Notes: a model not told the origin generated them from the letters alone. A stretch of 33,129 nt of DNA from an uncultured Prevotella sp. (GCA_946183985.1 CAMHDT010000008.1:1-33129), one strand, 5' to 3'; numbered from the stretch's first letter, positions 9,407 through 19,116 are shown. A program made the numbers and translations.

Positions 9407-10324
9407 CTATTCAATCTTGTTGATGTCGAATGGCGTTTCCTGGTAAACGTAATAGTTGATCCAGTTATTATAAAAAAGGTTCGCGTGCGCACGCCATGTG
9501 ACCACAGGATGAAGTCCAGGATCGTTGTTGGCATAGTAGTTTACGGGCATCTCCACATCGTTGCGCACACCAAAGTCGCGCCGATACTCATTGTCGAGCG
9601 TATTGGGAGCATACTCCATGTGGCCGGTGATGAAGAACTCACGCCCGCCACGCGCCATCACGATGCAGACGCCGCTGTCGGCAGAATCGGCAATGAGCGA
9701 CAGTTCGGGATGCTTCAGTATATCGGCTGCACGCACTTCGGTGTGCCGACTGTGGGGCATCATGAACTTATCGTCGAAGCCACGAAAGATGGACATCTGC
9801 GGCTGCAGCGTCCGCTGCTCGAAGATGCCGAACATTTTCTTGGGCAGCGGATACTTTGGAACACCATAGTAGTGATACAGTCCTGCCTGCGCAGCCCAGC
9901 ATATATATAAGGTACTGGTGACATGGGTGCGTGCCCAGTTGAAGATGTCGACGATTTCATCCCAATAGGTCACCTCCTCGTAGTCCATCGTTTCAACGGG
10001 AGCACCCGTAATGATCATACCATCGAACTTTTCATGGCGCATGGACTCAAAGTCGCGATAGAACATCATCATGTGCTCAATGGGCGTATTCTTGGGTGTG
10101 TGGCTCTTCAGTTTCATGAAGTTGATGTCCAACTGAAGGGGGGTGTTGGAGAGAAGGCGGATGAGGTCTGTTTCTGTCGTAATCTTCAAAGGCATGAGGT
10201 TGAGAATGACGATGCGCAGCGGACGAATGTCCTGCGAATGCGCACGCGAATCGTCCATCACGAAAATGTTCTCATGCTTCAGTATGTCGATGGCTGGCAA
10301 GCGGTCGGGTAATCTTAAAGGCAT
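9407..10324 (-). CDS. metA: Homoserine O-acyltransferase (MetA), predicted acetyl-CoA specific
   Basis: MPLRLPDRLPAIDILKHENIFVMDDSRAHSQDIRPLRIVILNLMPLKITTETDLIRLLSN...HVTSTLYICWAAQAGLYHYYGVPKYPL, full-length MetA family; Glu at residue 111 (GAPVE). Confidence 0.95.
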   Translation of the reverse strand: MPLRLPDRLPAIDILKHENIFVMDDSRAHSQDIRPLRIVILNLMPLKITTETDLIRLLSNTPLQLDINFMKLKSHTPKNTPIEHMMMFYRDFESMRHEKFDGMIITGAPVETMDYEEVTYWDEIVDIFNWARTHVTSTLYICWAAQAGLYHYYGVPKYPLPKKMFGIFEQRTLQPQMSIFRGFDDKFMMPHSRHTEVRAADILKHPELSLIADSADSGVCIVMARGGREFFITGHMEYAPNTLDNEYRRDFGVRNDVEMPVNYYANNDPGLHPVVTWRAHANLFYNNWINYYVYQETPFDINKIE

Positions 10325-10337
10325 CTTTCTCTTTTGT

Positions 10338-11093
10338 TTATTCTATGTGAATGACTATGACCGTGATGTTATCCCTGCCTCCTGCATCGTCAGCCGCCTG
10401 ACAGATGGCATCGGCCTCATTTCCTTCTTTGAGCAGACTGGCTATCTTGTCGTCAGGAAGCATATCGGAAAGCCCGTCGCTGCACAGCAGGAAGGTGTCG
10501 CCTGGCTGAACGATGTCGGTGCACTTGACCACATCGATGTAACTGTTCTTACATCCACCGCCAATGCAGTTGGTAATATAGTTGGAGTGCTGGCTCTCGC
10601 CCAACAGGGTGTTAAGCGAATGGTCGGTGGTAATCTGCGACAAATGGCCGTCGTGCAACCGATAGAGCCTGCTGTCGCCGCAGTTCATCCAATAAAACTC
10701 TCCTGCATAATAGGCCAAGGCCACCAGCGTGGTGCCCATGTTGCGATAGACTTCGGAACAACGCCCTTTCGCATCAAGAAAGTTATTGATGCTCGCAAGC
10801 CATTCGTAAATAACCTCGTTGAAAGTGGAAGTGGTGAGACCCACAGGCAGGTCGGTGAAATAGAAACGCAGATTGGAAAGCGTATCGGCGCTGGCCACCT
10901 CACCGCTGTTGTGACCTCCCATGCCGTCGGCCACGGCAAGCATAAAACGGTCAGCCTCGCGGGTGGAAAAGGTCTTGCTCATGCGCCCGTTTCTGATGAG
11001 TTGCTCACCCACCAGGAGCATGTCTTCGTTGTTTGTCCTTACTTGTCCTTTCCTGCTGGAAGCAGTAATCCTTAATACTGACATCTTGCTCAA
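10338..11093 (-). CDS. PP2C-family Ser/Thr protein phosphatase
   Basis: 251 aa; RTNNEDMLLV, AVADGMGGHNSGEVAS, MGTTLVALA, NCGDSRLYRL, LLCSDGLSDML, RDNITVIVI motifs. Confidence 0.93.
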   Translation of the reverse strand: MSKMSVLRITASSRKGQVRTNNEDMLLVGEQLIRNGRMSKTFSTREADRFMLAVADGMGGHNSGEVASADTLSNLRFYFTDLPVGLTTSTFNEVIYEWLASINNFLDAKGRCSEVYRNMGTTLVALAYYAGEFYWMNCGDSRLYRLHDGHLSQITTDHSLNTLLGESQHSNYITNCIGGGCKNSYIDVVKCTDIVQPGDTFLLCSDGLSDMLPDDKIASLLKEGNEADAICQAADDAGGRDNITVIVIHIE

Positions 11094-11671
11094 TTAATAG
11101 TTATCTTAAGTGCAACATTGGCAATGGAAAGAATGTCGCCGCTTTTGAGCGACATCTCCACATCGGGTTGCAACTGATGATTATTCAGTTTCGTGCCATT
11201 TGACGAGTGCTTGTCGGCCACACACCAGCCCGTTTCTGCATTGAACCTGATCTGCGCATGCACGCCAGACACATACATATTCTGCTGGAAGAATTGCACA
11301 TAAGGTCCTTGGCGGCGACCAATGATAGCGCCGTTGACGCCTACCATGCGGATGCCAAGACTGTCGTTGCTGAGCAACAATTGCGGCACACCTGTAGTCT
11401 GCCCCGTAGGATGGTCTTCCTGCGTTATCTTCGACTGTGAGACGAGGTCATTTGAGACGAATCCCATAGAGGCAGAGGTGGAAAAGGCCTTGCGCTCGCT
11501 CGACTTGCGCAGGTACTCATCGGGGGGAAGCATCATACTGCCACACGTGGTACAGCGCCTTCCCACGCCTACGCGTCCACATCGCTCGCAATAGGACAAA
11601 TACTGACCACACTGGTCGCAATAATACGAAGCGTCGTCAATCTCTTCTTTGCAAATAGGACATATTATCAT
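11090..11671 (-). CDS. Double zinc-ribbon + FHA domain protein
   Basis: N-terminal CPICKEEIDDASYYCDQCGQYLSYCERCGRVGVGRRCTTCG; C-terminal FHA signature GRRQGPYVQF...VSGVHAQIRF...DKHSSNGTKLNN. ATGA overlap with the PP2C gene. Confidence 0.9.
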   Translation of the reverse strand: MIICPICKEEIDDASYYCDQCGQYLSYCERCGRVGVGRRCTTCGSMMLPPDEYLRKSSERKAFSTSASMGFVSNDLVSQSKITQEDHPTGQTTGVPQLLLSNDSLGIRMVGVNGAIIGRRQGPYVQFFQQNMYVSGVHAQIRFNAETGWCVADKHSSNGTKLNNHQLQPDVEMSLKSGDILSIANVALKITIN

Positions 11672-11703
11672 TGATATTCAATATTTTTACAAGTTATCAT
11701 TCA

Positions 11704-14700
11704 TCAGCATCTGTCCTTGATATCGTCGGGCATAATCAACTGATAGGTCTCTTTCGTAACCTGATCGAGCGGCATCTGCGACACGCGCATGGACAATTGC
11801 TGAATAGTCTCGTCGAGCATGTTGCGCATCTCGCGGGCATTGCCAAACGACTCGTCTTTCTGCATCAACATGCGGTGAATGACATCGAGTGCCTTGAACT
11901 CTGCAGGAGGCGAAAGGATATACTGTTCCTTCTGTGCCATCTTCTTGAAGATAGCCAGCAGTTCATCTTCATCATAGTCCTCAATATGCAGTTTATGCGT
12001 GAACCGACTGGCAAGGCCTACATTCATCTGCAGGAACTCTTCCATCTTGTCCTTATAGCCTGCAGCAATGACCACAAACTTGCCACGGTCGTCTTCCATG
12101 CGCTTCATCAGCGTGTCGATGGCCTCCTTGCCATATTGGTCGTTCTGATCGCTGAGCGTATAAGCCTCATCGATGAACAGGATGCCACCCATGGCCTTGT
12201 CGCACATCGCGTTGACAATTTTCGGCGTTTCGCCCATATACTTGCCAACAAGGGTAGCACGGCTGGCCTCGACCACCCGGCTCGTAGGCAGGATATCCAT
12301 AGACTGCAGCACCTCGCCCATCTTGCGCGCAATAGAGGTTTTGCCCGTGCCGGGATTACCTGTAAGCACGAAGTTCATCGACAACTGCTGCACGCTGCCT
12401 GCACCCATGGCTGCACGCTGCTTCATGAACATGCTCTGAACGGCCAGCCGGCGAATGGCATTCTTAACGGAACGCATGCCGATAAAGTCATCCAACTCGT
12501 TGAGCACCTCGTCCAACGGGCGTGCCTTGGCATTCTGGGCCATAGGCAGGTCGTCGCTCGTAAGGCGATACATATCTTCTTCGGTGAAGCCAGACTGTCC
12601 CATAAGGCTGACCAGACGCTGGCTCTGCTTTTCAACGGCTTCGTTGAAAATGCGACGTGCATCACGGGCATTGCCAAAGTTCTTGTCGCGCCGCAGATAG
12701 AGTTGCTCAAACTGGCGATGAATGGCAGCCTTGGTGTCATCATCAATGACATACTTCTTCTCGGAAGCAAGGTTCATGAATATCTGCGTCAGTTCGTCAG
12801 GCGTATAGTCTTCGAAATGTATGGTCTGTGTGAAACGGCTCTTGAGCCCGGGATTGGAGTCGATGAAGTCGTGCATCTGGTCGGTATAGCCTGCCACGAT
12901 GCAGATAAACTTGCCACGGTCGTCTTCCAGACGCTTCAACAAGGTATCGATGGCCTCGCTTCCAAAGGAATCGTTGTCGCCCGACTTTAATGTATAAGCC
13001 TCGTCGATGAAAAGCACGCCACCCATGGCCGAGTCAATCAACTGATTAGTCTTTATAGCCGTCTGTCCTGAGAAGCCAGCCACTAACTTTGAACGGTCGG
13101 CTTCAACCAACTGTCCGCGTGACAGGATACCAAGTGTCTTGAAAACATCAGCCATGATTCGGGCCACGGTGGTCTTTCCCGTGCCCGGATTACCTGTAAA
13201 GACATAATGCTTGCCTTGGAAGGTGTTTGTCTCACCACGACGAATCTGCAGATTGAGGAAGGCCGTGAGGTTGGAGATTTCCTGTTTGACGGAACTGAGT
13301 CCGACCATACCGTTAAGTTTGGCAAGACATGCCGAACAGTCAACGGTCTGCGGTGCTTCATAAGGAATATCCTCAACTTCAATGGTCATGAGTTGCTCAT
13401 CGCTCATATGCGTCAGGTTACCTTCCTGCAGACGGCGTGCCTGCTTCTTGCAGATGTCATCGAAGAGCGAGCGCATGGTGCGGCCATTGGCAAAGTCCTT
13501 GTCGCGCTGTTGATACAATTCTTCTATCATCTTGCGTGCCAAGGCTTCAGCCTCAGACGAGAAGACATATTGCTTGCCATGCGCAAATACCAGCATGATC
13601 TGGAACAGTTCTGCAGGTGTATAATCCTCCAGATTAAGGAAATAGTTAAAGCGGCTGCGCACACCAGGATTAATTCTGAACAGGTTGTCCATCTCCGTGC
13701 GATAGCCGGCTGCAATAACGACAAACTTTCCACGGTCGTCTTCCATGCGCTTCATCAGCGTTTCCAATGCCTGAGCACCTTGGCTGTCGCGTTCGCCCGA
13801 CTGGTTGACAGGGGCGAGCGTATAGGCCTCATCTACAAACAGTATACCGCCCATGGCCTTGTCGCACAAGGCATTGACAACCTTCGGCGTCTCGCCCTGA
13901 TATTGCGACACCATCTGTGAGCGGTCGACCTCTACCACATGGCCAGAATCAAGATATCCGATGGCTGCAAGAATCTCACCCAACTTGCGAGCAATCGTTG
14001 TCTTACCCGTGCCAGGATTACCTGTAAGCACCGTGTGCATCGACATTTTCTGCTGGTCGCCAAGTCCACGCTCGGCTCTCTTCAGACTGTTTTGCACGGC
14101 ATAGGCCATTTCCCTGACAGCCTGTTTCACCTCGTTCATGCCAATGAAGGTGTCAAGTTCGCCAAGTATATCTTCCAGCGAACGCTCCTCTGGAACATAT
14201 CCCTTGATATCCTCGCGCTCTACCTGTGGCTGGTCTGAACCTCTGCTGATAAAAGAGGTAAAGATATCCTCGGCCGTCTTCATGGCCAAGTGGGCGTTTC
14301 CGAAGGTCTCGTCCTTTATCTTTATCTGATACTTGAAGAAGCGCGTCAGATGCTTGTCGGCTTCTGGTGTAAATACCGTCAGACCGTATTTCTTGCTCAG
14401 TTCCTGCTTCACCATCTCGCACAGTTCCTGATAGCCAGGAGCAGGCAGGCGGAACATATACTTAAAACGGTTCTTCACGGCCGGATTACTCTCAAGGAAG
14501 TCATCAAGTCCCTTAGGCAGGCCCGCCATGATGACGATAGGATTGTCGTCCCATTTGTCCATCTCAACAAACAGTTTGTCGAGTGGATTCACTTGATTGG
14601 AGTATTTGTCGGGCAGCAATTTCTGGACATTGTCAAAGAAGAGGATGCCGTCACGCGCCTTCTTGATGTTCTCTTCCCAGTTTTCTACAAAGCGCTGATA

Positions 14701-15021
14701 GTCCACGGCGTCGACCATGGTCAGTTTAGACTTGCTTATAATCCTGTGCTGGAAGAAGTAGTCGCGGATAATCTCGGCAAGGGCTGTCTTTCCCGTTCCT
14801 GTCTCACCCACGATAATGGCATTGACCGACAGGCGGATAGAAGCGATATCCTTTCGCGACCGCAGATATACATAAGTGTCGACAATGGTCTTCAACTGGG
14901 CCTTCACCTCGGTCAGGCCCACCATCTTGTCGAGTACATATTGCGACAGTAGCGGCTGTCCGCACCATTTGCAGAACTTCGCAATACTTCTGTTTTCCTT
15001 ATGACATTTTTCGCAAATCAT
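11704..15021 (-). CDS. Zinc ribbon + four tandem CbbX/SpoVK-like AAA+ ATPase modules
   Basis: 1105 aa; N-terminal CEKCHKENRSIAKFCKWCG; Walker A GETGTGKT, then GNPGTGKT three times; Walker B ILFFDN, ILFVDEAYTL, VLFIDEAYTL, ILFIDEAYTL. Confidence 0.93.
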   Translation of the reverse strand: MICEKCHKENRSIAKFCKWCGQPLLSQYVLDKMVGLTEVKAQLKTIVDTYVYLRSRKDIASIRLSVNAIIVGETGTGKTALAEIIRDYFFQHRIISKSKLTMVDAVDYQRFVENWEENIKKARDGILFFDNVQKLLPDKYSNQVNPLDKLFVEMDKWDDNPIVIMAGLPKGLDDFLESNPAVKNRFKYMFRLPAPGYQELCEMVKQELSKKYGLTVFTPEADKHLTRFFKYQIKIKDETFGNAHLAMKTAEDIFTSFISRGSDQPQVEREDIKGYVPEERSLEDILGELDTFIGMNEVKQAVREMAYAVQNSLKRAERGLGDQQKMSMHTVLTGNPGTGKTTIARKLGEILAAIGYLDSGHVVEVDRSQMVSQYQGETPKVVNALCDKAMGGILFVDEAYTLAPVNQSGERDSQGAQALETLMKRMEDDRGKFVVIAAGYRTEMDNLFRINPGVRSRFNYFLNLEDYTPAELFQIMLVFAHGKQYVFSSEAEALARKMIEELYQQRDKDFANGRTMRSLFDDICKKQARRLQEGNLTHMSDEQLMTIEVEDIPYEAPQTVDCSACLAKLNGMVGLSSVKQEISNLTAFLNLQIRRGETNTFQGKHYVFTGNPGTGKTTVARIMADVFKTLGILSRGQLVEADRSKLVAGFSGQTAIKTNQLIDSAMGGVLFIDEAYTLKSGDNDSFGSEAIDTLLKRLEDDRGKFICIVAGYTDQMHDFIDSNPGLKSRFTQTIHFEDYTPDELTQIFMNLASEKKYVIDDDTKAAIHRQFEQLYLRRDKNFGNARDARRIFNEAVEKQSQRLVSLMGQSGFTEEDMYRLTSDDLPMAQNAKARPLDEVLNELDDFIGMRSVKNAIRRLAVQSMFMKQRAAMGAGSVQQLSMNFVLTGNPGTGKTSIARKMGEVLQSMDILPTSRVVEASRATLVGKYMGETPKIVNAMCDKAMGGILFIDEAYTLSDQNDQYGKEAIDTLMKRMEDDRGKFVVIAAGYKDKMEEFLQMNVGLASRFTHKLHIEDYDEDELLAIFKKMAQKEQYILSPPAEFKALDVIHRMLMQKDESFGNAREMRNMLDETIQQLSMRVSQMPLDQVTKETYQLIMPDDIKDRC

Positions 15022-18000
15022 TCTACCTGTTGTTGAGTAGTTTGAGTGTCGTTAGTTGTTTGATGCCATCCAAAGACCTTAGGACTGAACACGCATAGTT
15101 CCAGTATCATGACCAATACGGCCAGCGTCCAGAGGGCATAGTGTATGACAGACTCACCCGAAAGCGACCTTGTCTGGTCCTCCACCTCATCAAGGAGTCC
15201 GAAGTTTGATGCCTTGTAGCGATGCGAACGTGTTTTGAAGGTATAGTAGAGCGGGTCTATGAGCGATGATCTGATATCTTGCTTTTTCAGCACGGAATCC
15301 ACAAATTTCGGGTCGGCAGCCTGGTTACGGCTCAGGTCGGTGAGCCATGCCACGCATGCATAGACGGCTGTTAAGGCCACCACGACATAGTGGAAATAGC
15401 GCGGATACGACTGGTCAATATAGTTCAGCGCCATGTATGGCAGATAGGCCGAAGCCAGTCCTGCTGCTCCAAAGAGCGCAGAGATAGCGGCTCCGTAGCC
15501 CTTGAAATATGCCCTAACAGCAATAATGAGTCCTGTCATACCTCCCAAGGGCAGGATGATGGTCAGGAAATAGTGGTCAAACAGATATGAACGGTCTAGC
15601 ACGCCCATGGTGAGCACCATGCCCGCCCATATCAGGCATACGACGAAGAACAGGCACTTCCAGAAACGTTCCGTTCGCTGCGCATGATTCCATTGCCGTT
15701 TCACCTCAGCCACTCGTTCCTTTGTTTCCTCGCATGCCTTCATGTATCGTCGGTAGTAGTTCTGCTGCTGATCCAGGCGTCCCAATGCCATGACCCACTC
15801 TTCCAGTTCTCGCTCATAACTGTATTCCTCGGAGAAGTCACGCGACGGATCTTCATGATAGAACACCGAAAGCCACTGCACAAACGAGCCCGAGCGCATT
15901 TCTGAGCGATAGGCCGAAGCATTCAGCGAGTTCAAATTGCGCCCGTCGGTCAGTATCGAGCCATCGGGCATTAGATAGGTCGGGCGATGTCCCAGAATGG
16001 CGGCATAGCGATAAAGTGCCGTGCGCAAGTCATAGGCCCCCAATCGTTCACGATTTTCTTCCAGGTTCAGGTCAAAGCAACGCCTAGCCTCAGCCAACAA
16101 ATCGCTCCATCCATGCAACTGCGCATAATAGCAGAAGCGTCCGTCCATGTCATAATAGTCGCGCATCCGCTCCGCCATGTCGGCCTCAGACAGATGTTCA
16201 GCCTGCATCAATTCGTGCGACAGGATTTCGCCAATCTCCTTCGGTGTCTTGGCATTGCACAGGTCATAGGCGGCTTCTCTGTTTATATTATAGAGTATCT
16301 TGTAGCCCAATGTACGCGAAGGCGTCTGCCCATAGGTCATGATGCGCAAGGCTTCGCAAGCCATCAGGTCTTCATGCGAATACATCCACGACAGCAGTCG
16401 GCCGTCGCACAAGGCGTTCCACTCGTCGTCTGTCAGTTGGTGGTGGCCATAGGCATATACGATTTCCTCCACCGTCGACGAGGGGTGTTTTGCCAGGAAC
16501 GGCATGTCCTTGTCAATCTCAAAGACCATGCGCATCACCCCAATCCTGCCGTCGTTCTGTCCGCGGAAATAAGTTCTCATGCGCTCCACATCGCACTTGG
16601 TATGGCGCTCAAGCCACAAGAAGAGCGTGTCGTGCGGGTTCTGCAGAAGAATGGCATATTGCTCGGGATAACTAAGCAGCGACAATGCCAGCGCATGTTC
16701 GTCATCGCATTCCATTCCCTGCACATCATGATATGGCAACGTGGGTTCCATGGCATAGCAGGCAGCCATGAGACCCGCCTTTTGGTCGGCGGGATAGTTG
16801 TTGGTAATCAGATCCTTGACAATCGTCGACAGTTTTGTATTGCCGCTCGCCTCAAGCCACTGGGTGATGCGCCCGTTATAGAGATAGTTCATGCCCAGAC
16901 GCTCGTTGGCGATGAGCATGGGCACCAGTTCATGCACGTTGTCGGCCACGAGGTTGCGCTCTGGATCGACGATGAAACTCTTGTAGTTGAGGAAGGGCGA
17001 CGAGATATCTACCTTCACATCCTCGCCCCTGAACCATCGTTCCACCTCGTCATAGCCCCATCGGCTCTGCTGGTTCACCGAAGTCAGTCCCTGCACGATG
17101 CGTTTCACCTGCTCTGGCAGTTCCGTCAGTCTTGGCAGTCGGCCTTCGTTTTTCTGCCGCATCATGGTACGTTCGTTTGAACTCATAGGATTCTCTCCCA
17201 ACCACAGGGCAAACAGAGTGATGCCAAGCGAATAGAAATCGGCTGCATAGGAAATGTCAACCACGCCGTCAATAACATCGGAGTACATCTCCGGGGCGGC
17301 ATAGATGGGTGTGCGGGCCTGTGTGGTGTGGAACGACTTGCCCTCTCCCTCCTGCAAAGCCGAGATGCCGAAGTCGCCCAACACCAGTTGCTTCTGCTCT
17401 ACATCGCGGAAGAAGAAGTTGGTAGGTTTCACATCCTTGTGCAGCACATGGTTCTGATGGCAATAAGCCAGAGCACCTGCGGCTTGTAGTGCCAGTCGCC
17501 GGAAGCGGTTGATATCACCGTTGACATTCACATCCTTCAGGGTGCCGCCTCGCAGATATTCCATCAACTCGTAATATCTGCTCTTGCCGTCAACATAAGT
17601 CTTGCCATAGTCGTAGACGGTCACGACAAGTTCGAAGTTAAGCGACCGAACCACCTGGAGCAGTTTCCTGTTGATGTTGAAGTTTGGATAGTAAACCTTG
17701 AGCACGAACTCCTTGCCATCGCGCTCCACCAGATAGACCTGAGCCTCGCCCGAGTTGTCGCTCAGACATTTGATTTCATCATATTCAATGCCTTTAAGGT
17801 CGAACTTCGGAGTCGTCGGTTCGTTGTCGACGGGAGCATTCCATTGAGGCGCAGGCCCTTCTGGACGCAGCGTATGTTCGATAGGCTCGTCATTCGTAGG
17901 CTCAGCCGCATCGGGCATGGGCAGTCCTTTGATGGTGCGGTCCCCGCTGTCGGAGACATCTTCCATAGACTGCGGTGCACGATAGGTCGACTCCATTGCA

Positions 18001-18077
18001 TCGGGCACGGTCTCCTCGTCCATAGAATTAGCCCTGCCCAGCACATTGGTTTTCTCAAGGTTATCTGTATCTGCCAT
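15018..18077 (-). CDS. Membrane-anchored Ser/Thr protein kinase
   Basis: 1019 aa; kinase motifs VLKVYY, HKDVKPTNFFF, LGDFGISAL, APEMYS, DFYSLGITLFALW; C-terminal multi-TM region. ATGA overlap with the AAA+ gene. Confidence 0.93.
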   Translation of the reverse strand: MADTDNLEKTNVLGRANSMDEETVPDAMESTYRAPQSMEDVSDSGDRTIKGLPMPDAAEPTNDEPIEHTLRPEGPAPQWNAPVDNEPTTPKFDLKGIEYDEIKCLSDNSGEAQVYLVERDGKEFVLKVYYPNFNINRKLLQVVRSLNFELVVTVYDYGKTYVDGKSRYYELMEYLRGGTLKDVNVNGDINRFRRLALQAAGALAYCHQNHVLHKDVKPTNFFFRDVEQKQLVLGDFGISALQEGEGKSFHTTQARTPIYAAPEMYSDVIDGVVDISYAADFYSLGITLFALWLGENPMSSNERTMMRQKNEGRLPRLTELPEQVKRIVQGLTSVNQQSRWGYDEVERWFRGEDVKVDISSPFLNYKSFIVDPERNLVADNVHELVPMLIANERLGMNYLYNGRITQWLEASGNTKLSTIVKDLITNNYPADQKAGLMAACYAMEPTLPYHDVQGMECDDEHALALSLLSYPEQYAILLQNPHDTLFLWLERHTKCDVERMRTYFRGQNDGRIGVMRMVFEIDKDMPFLAKHPSSTVEEIVYAYGHHQLTDDEWNALCDGRLLSWMYSHEDLMACEALRIMTYGQTPSRTLGYKILYNINREAAYDLCNAKTPKEIGEILSHELMQAEHLSEADMAERMRDYYDMDGRFCYYAQLHGWSDLLAEARRCFDLNLEENRERLGAYDLRTALYRYAAILGHRPTYLMPDGSILTDGRNLNSLNASAYRSEMRSGSFVQWLSVFYHEDPSRDFSEEYSYERELEEWVMALGRLDQQQNYYRRYMKACEETKERVAEVKRQWNHAQRTERFWKCLFFVVCLIWAGMVLTMGVLDRSYLFDHYFLTIILPLGGMTGLIIAVRAYFKGYGAAISALFGAAGLASAYLPYMALNYIDQSYPRYFHYVVVALTAVYACVAWLTDLSRNQAADPKFVDSVLKKQDIRSSLIDPLYYTFKTRSHRYKASNFGLLDEVEDQTRSLSGESVIHYALWTLAVLVMILELCVFSPKVFGWHQTTNDTQTTQQQVE

Positions 18078-18991
18078 TATTTATCGTCCTTGATTTCTTG
18101 GTTAGAATTATGTCCCAGCACAACCCATCTGCCGCCCATCTGGGGCTTCGCGCATCCACAGGGACTGGAATGCATGGCATTCTTATAGTTGCACACCCAT
18201 GCCAGTCTGACACCAGCGGGCTTTTGTGCCATGGCATAGTTGCGAGCCTTTGCAGGTGAAGGCATGGCAGGCATAGCCAGTCTGTCCAGGAGTTGTGCCA
18301 ATTCTTCCATTTTACGTTGCTTCTTGGCATTGAGTTCCTCCTTTGAGCAGCGTTTCTGCTCTGCCATCTTTATAGTTGGGTTCTGCACGCCCTCGTCTTC
18401 GGCCAGCAACGTCAGTATGCGCTCGCGCAACTGCTGCGACGCCATGTCGCGCAGACGGTCCTGCTCGGAGGCGTAAGGCAGTTGCATCTGCAGTTCGTTA
18501 TATTCTTCGGCCAGGTGCCTTAGTTCAACAAACTCTGGCATTTGCTTCATACGGGCCTGCATGGCCTTGGCCTCTTCGGTGAGCGGCTTGCCACATTGCT
18601 TGCAGAACGAGAACTCGTTCAATGTGTGGCACACCGGACATACAATGCCGCCTCGTGGCGATCCGCACTCAGGGCAATAACCTGCATTTTCCTCAATATG
18701 AGCACCACAGAACGAGCAAATGTCCTGCCTGATATAGTGATGGCACACCTCACAGAAGTCGGCATCCAAGTCCACGGGGCTGCCGCAACTCGGACAGACG
18801 CCTGTGCCGATGGGACATCCGCATGAGGCACAGAACTGCGCTCCCGCCTCGTTCATGGTACCGCACTTGGGGCAGACCACGCCAGCGCCATAGTTAGCCT
18901 GCATCTGCTGTGCGGCCCGTTGCATAGGCTGCTGGAGGTTCTGTTCGCGTTGCGCCTTTTGTTCTGGTCGTAGAGAGTAATCTTCCGTCAT
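18077..18991 (-). CDS. Multi zinc-ribbon protein
   Basis: 304 aa with repeated CxxC knuckles: CPKCGTMNEAGAQFCASCGCPIGTGVCPSCGSPVDLDADFCEVCHHY...CSFCGAHIEENAGYCPECGSPRGGIVCPVCHTLNEFSFCKQCG. TAATG overlap with the kinase gene. Confidence 0.9.
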   Translation of the reverse strand: MTEDYSLRPEQKAQREQNLQQPMQRAAQQMQANYGAGVVCPKCGTMNEAGAQFCASCGCPIGTGVCPSCGSPVDLDADFCEVCHHYIRQDICSFCGAHIEENAGYCPECGSPRGGIVCPVCHTLNEFSFCKQCGKPLTEEAKAMQARMKQMPEFVELRHLAEEYNELQMQLPYASEQDRLRDMASQQLRERILTLLAEDEGVQNPTIKMAEQKRCSKEELNAKKQRKMEELAQLLDRLAMPAMPSPAKARNYAMAQKPAGVRLAWVCNYKNAMHSSPCGCAKPQMGGRWVVLGHNSNQEIKDDK

Positions 18992-19016
18992 TGTTTCGTT
19001 TTAGTATAAATCACGT

Positions 19017-19047
19017 GCAAAGATACATATTCTTAGCGAAACATGCA
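19017..19047 (-). promoter_or_regulatory. Promoter of the zinc-ribbon/kinase/AAA+ operon
   Basis: Minus strand TTG (19045-19047), 20-nt spacer, TATCTTTG (19017-19024). Confidence 0.7.
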
Positions 19048-19079
19048 AATTATCGACCCGAAATTATCTGCCTAAGTAA

Positions 19080-19116
19080 AAAAAACGAACCGCGAAGCGG
19101 TTGTTGCTTCACGGTT
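19080..19116 (-). terminator. Intrinsic terminator of the M13 peptidase gene
   Basis: Stem gaaccgcgaagc / gcttcacggttc (one mismatch), followed on the minus strand by a T-run. Confidence 0.75.

Noticed and set aside
11671-12990. 439-aa plus-strand ORF opposite the AAA+ gene
   Set aside because: Antisense shadow of a clearly coding minus-strand gene; no recognisable domain and His/Leu/Arg-rich composition.
15987-17180. 397-aa plus-strand ORF opposite the kinase gene
   Set aside because: Same reason: the minus strand has kinase and TM motifs; the plus frame has no family signature.
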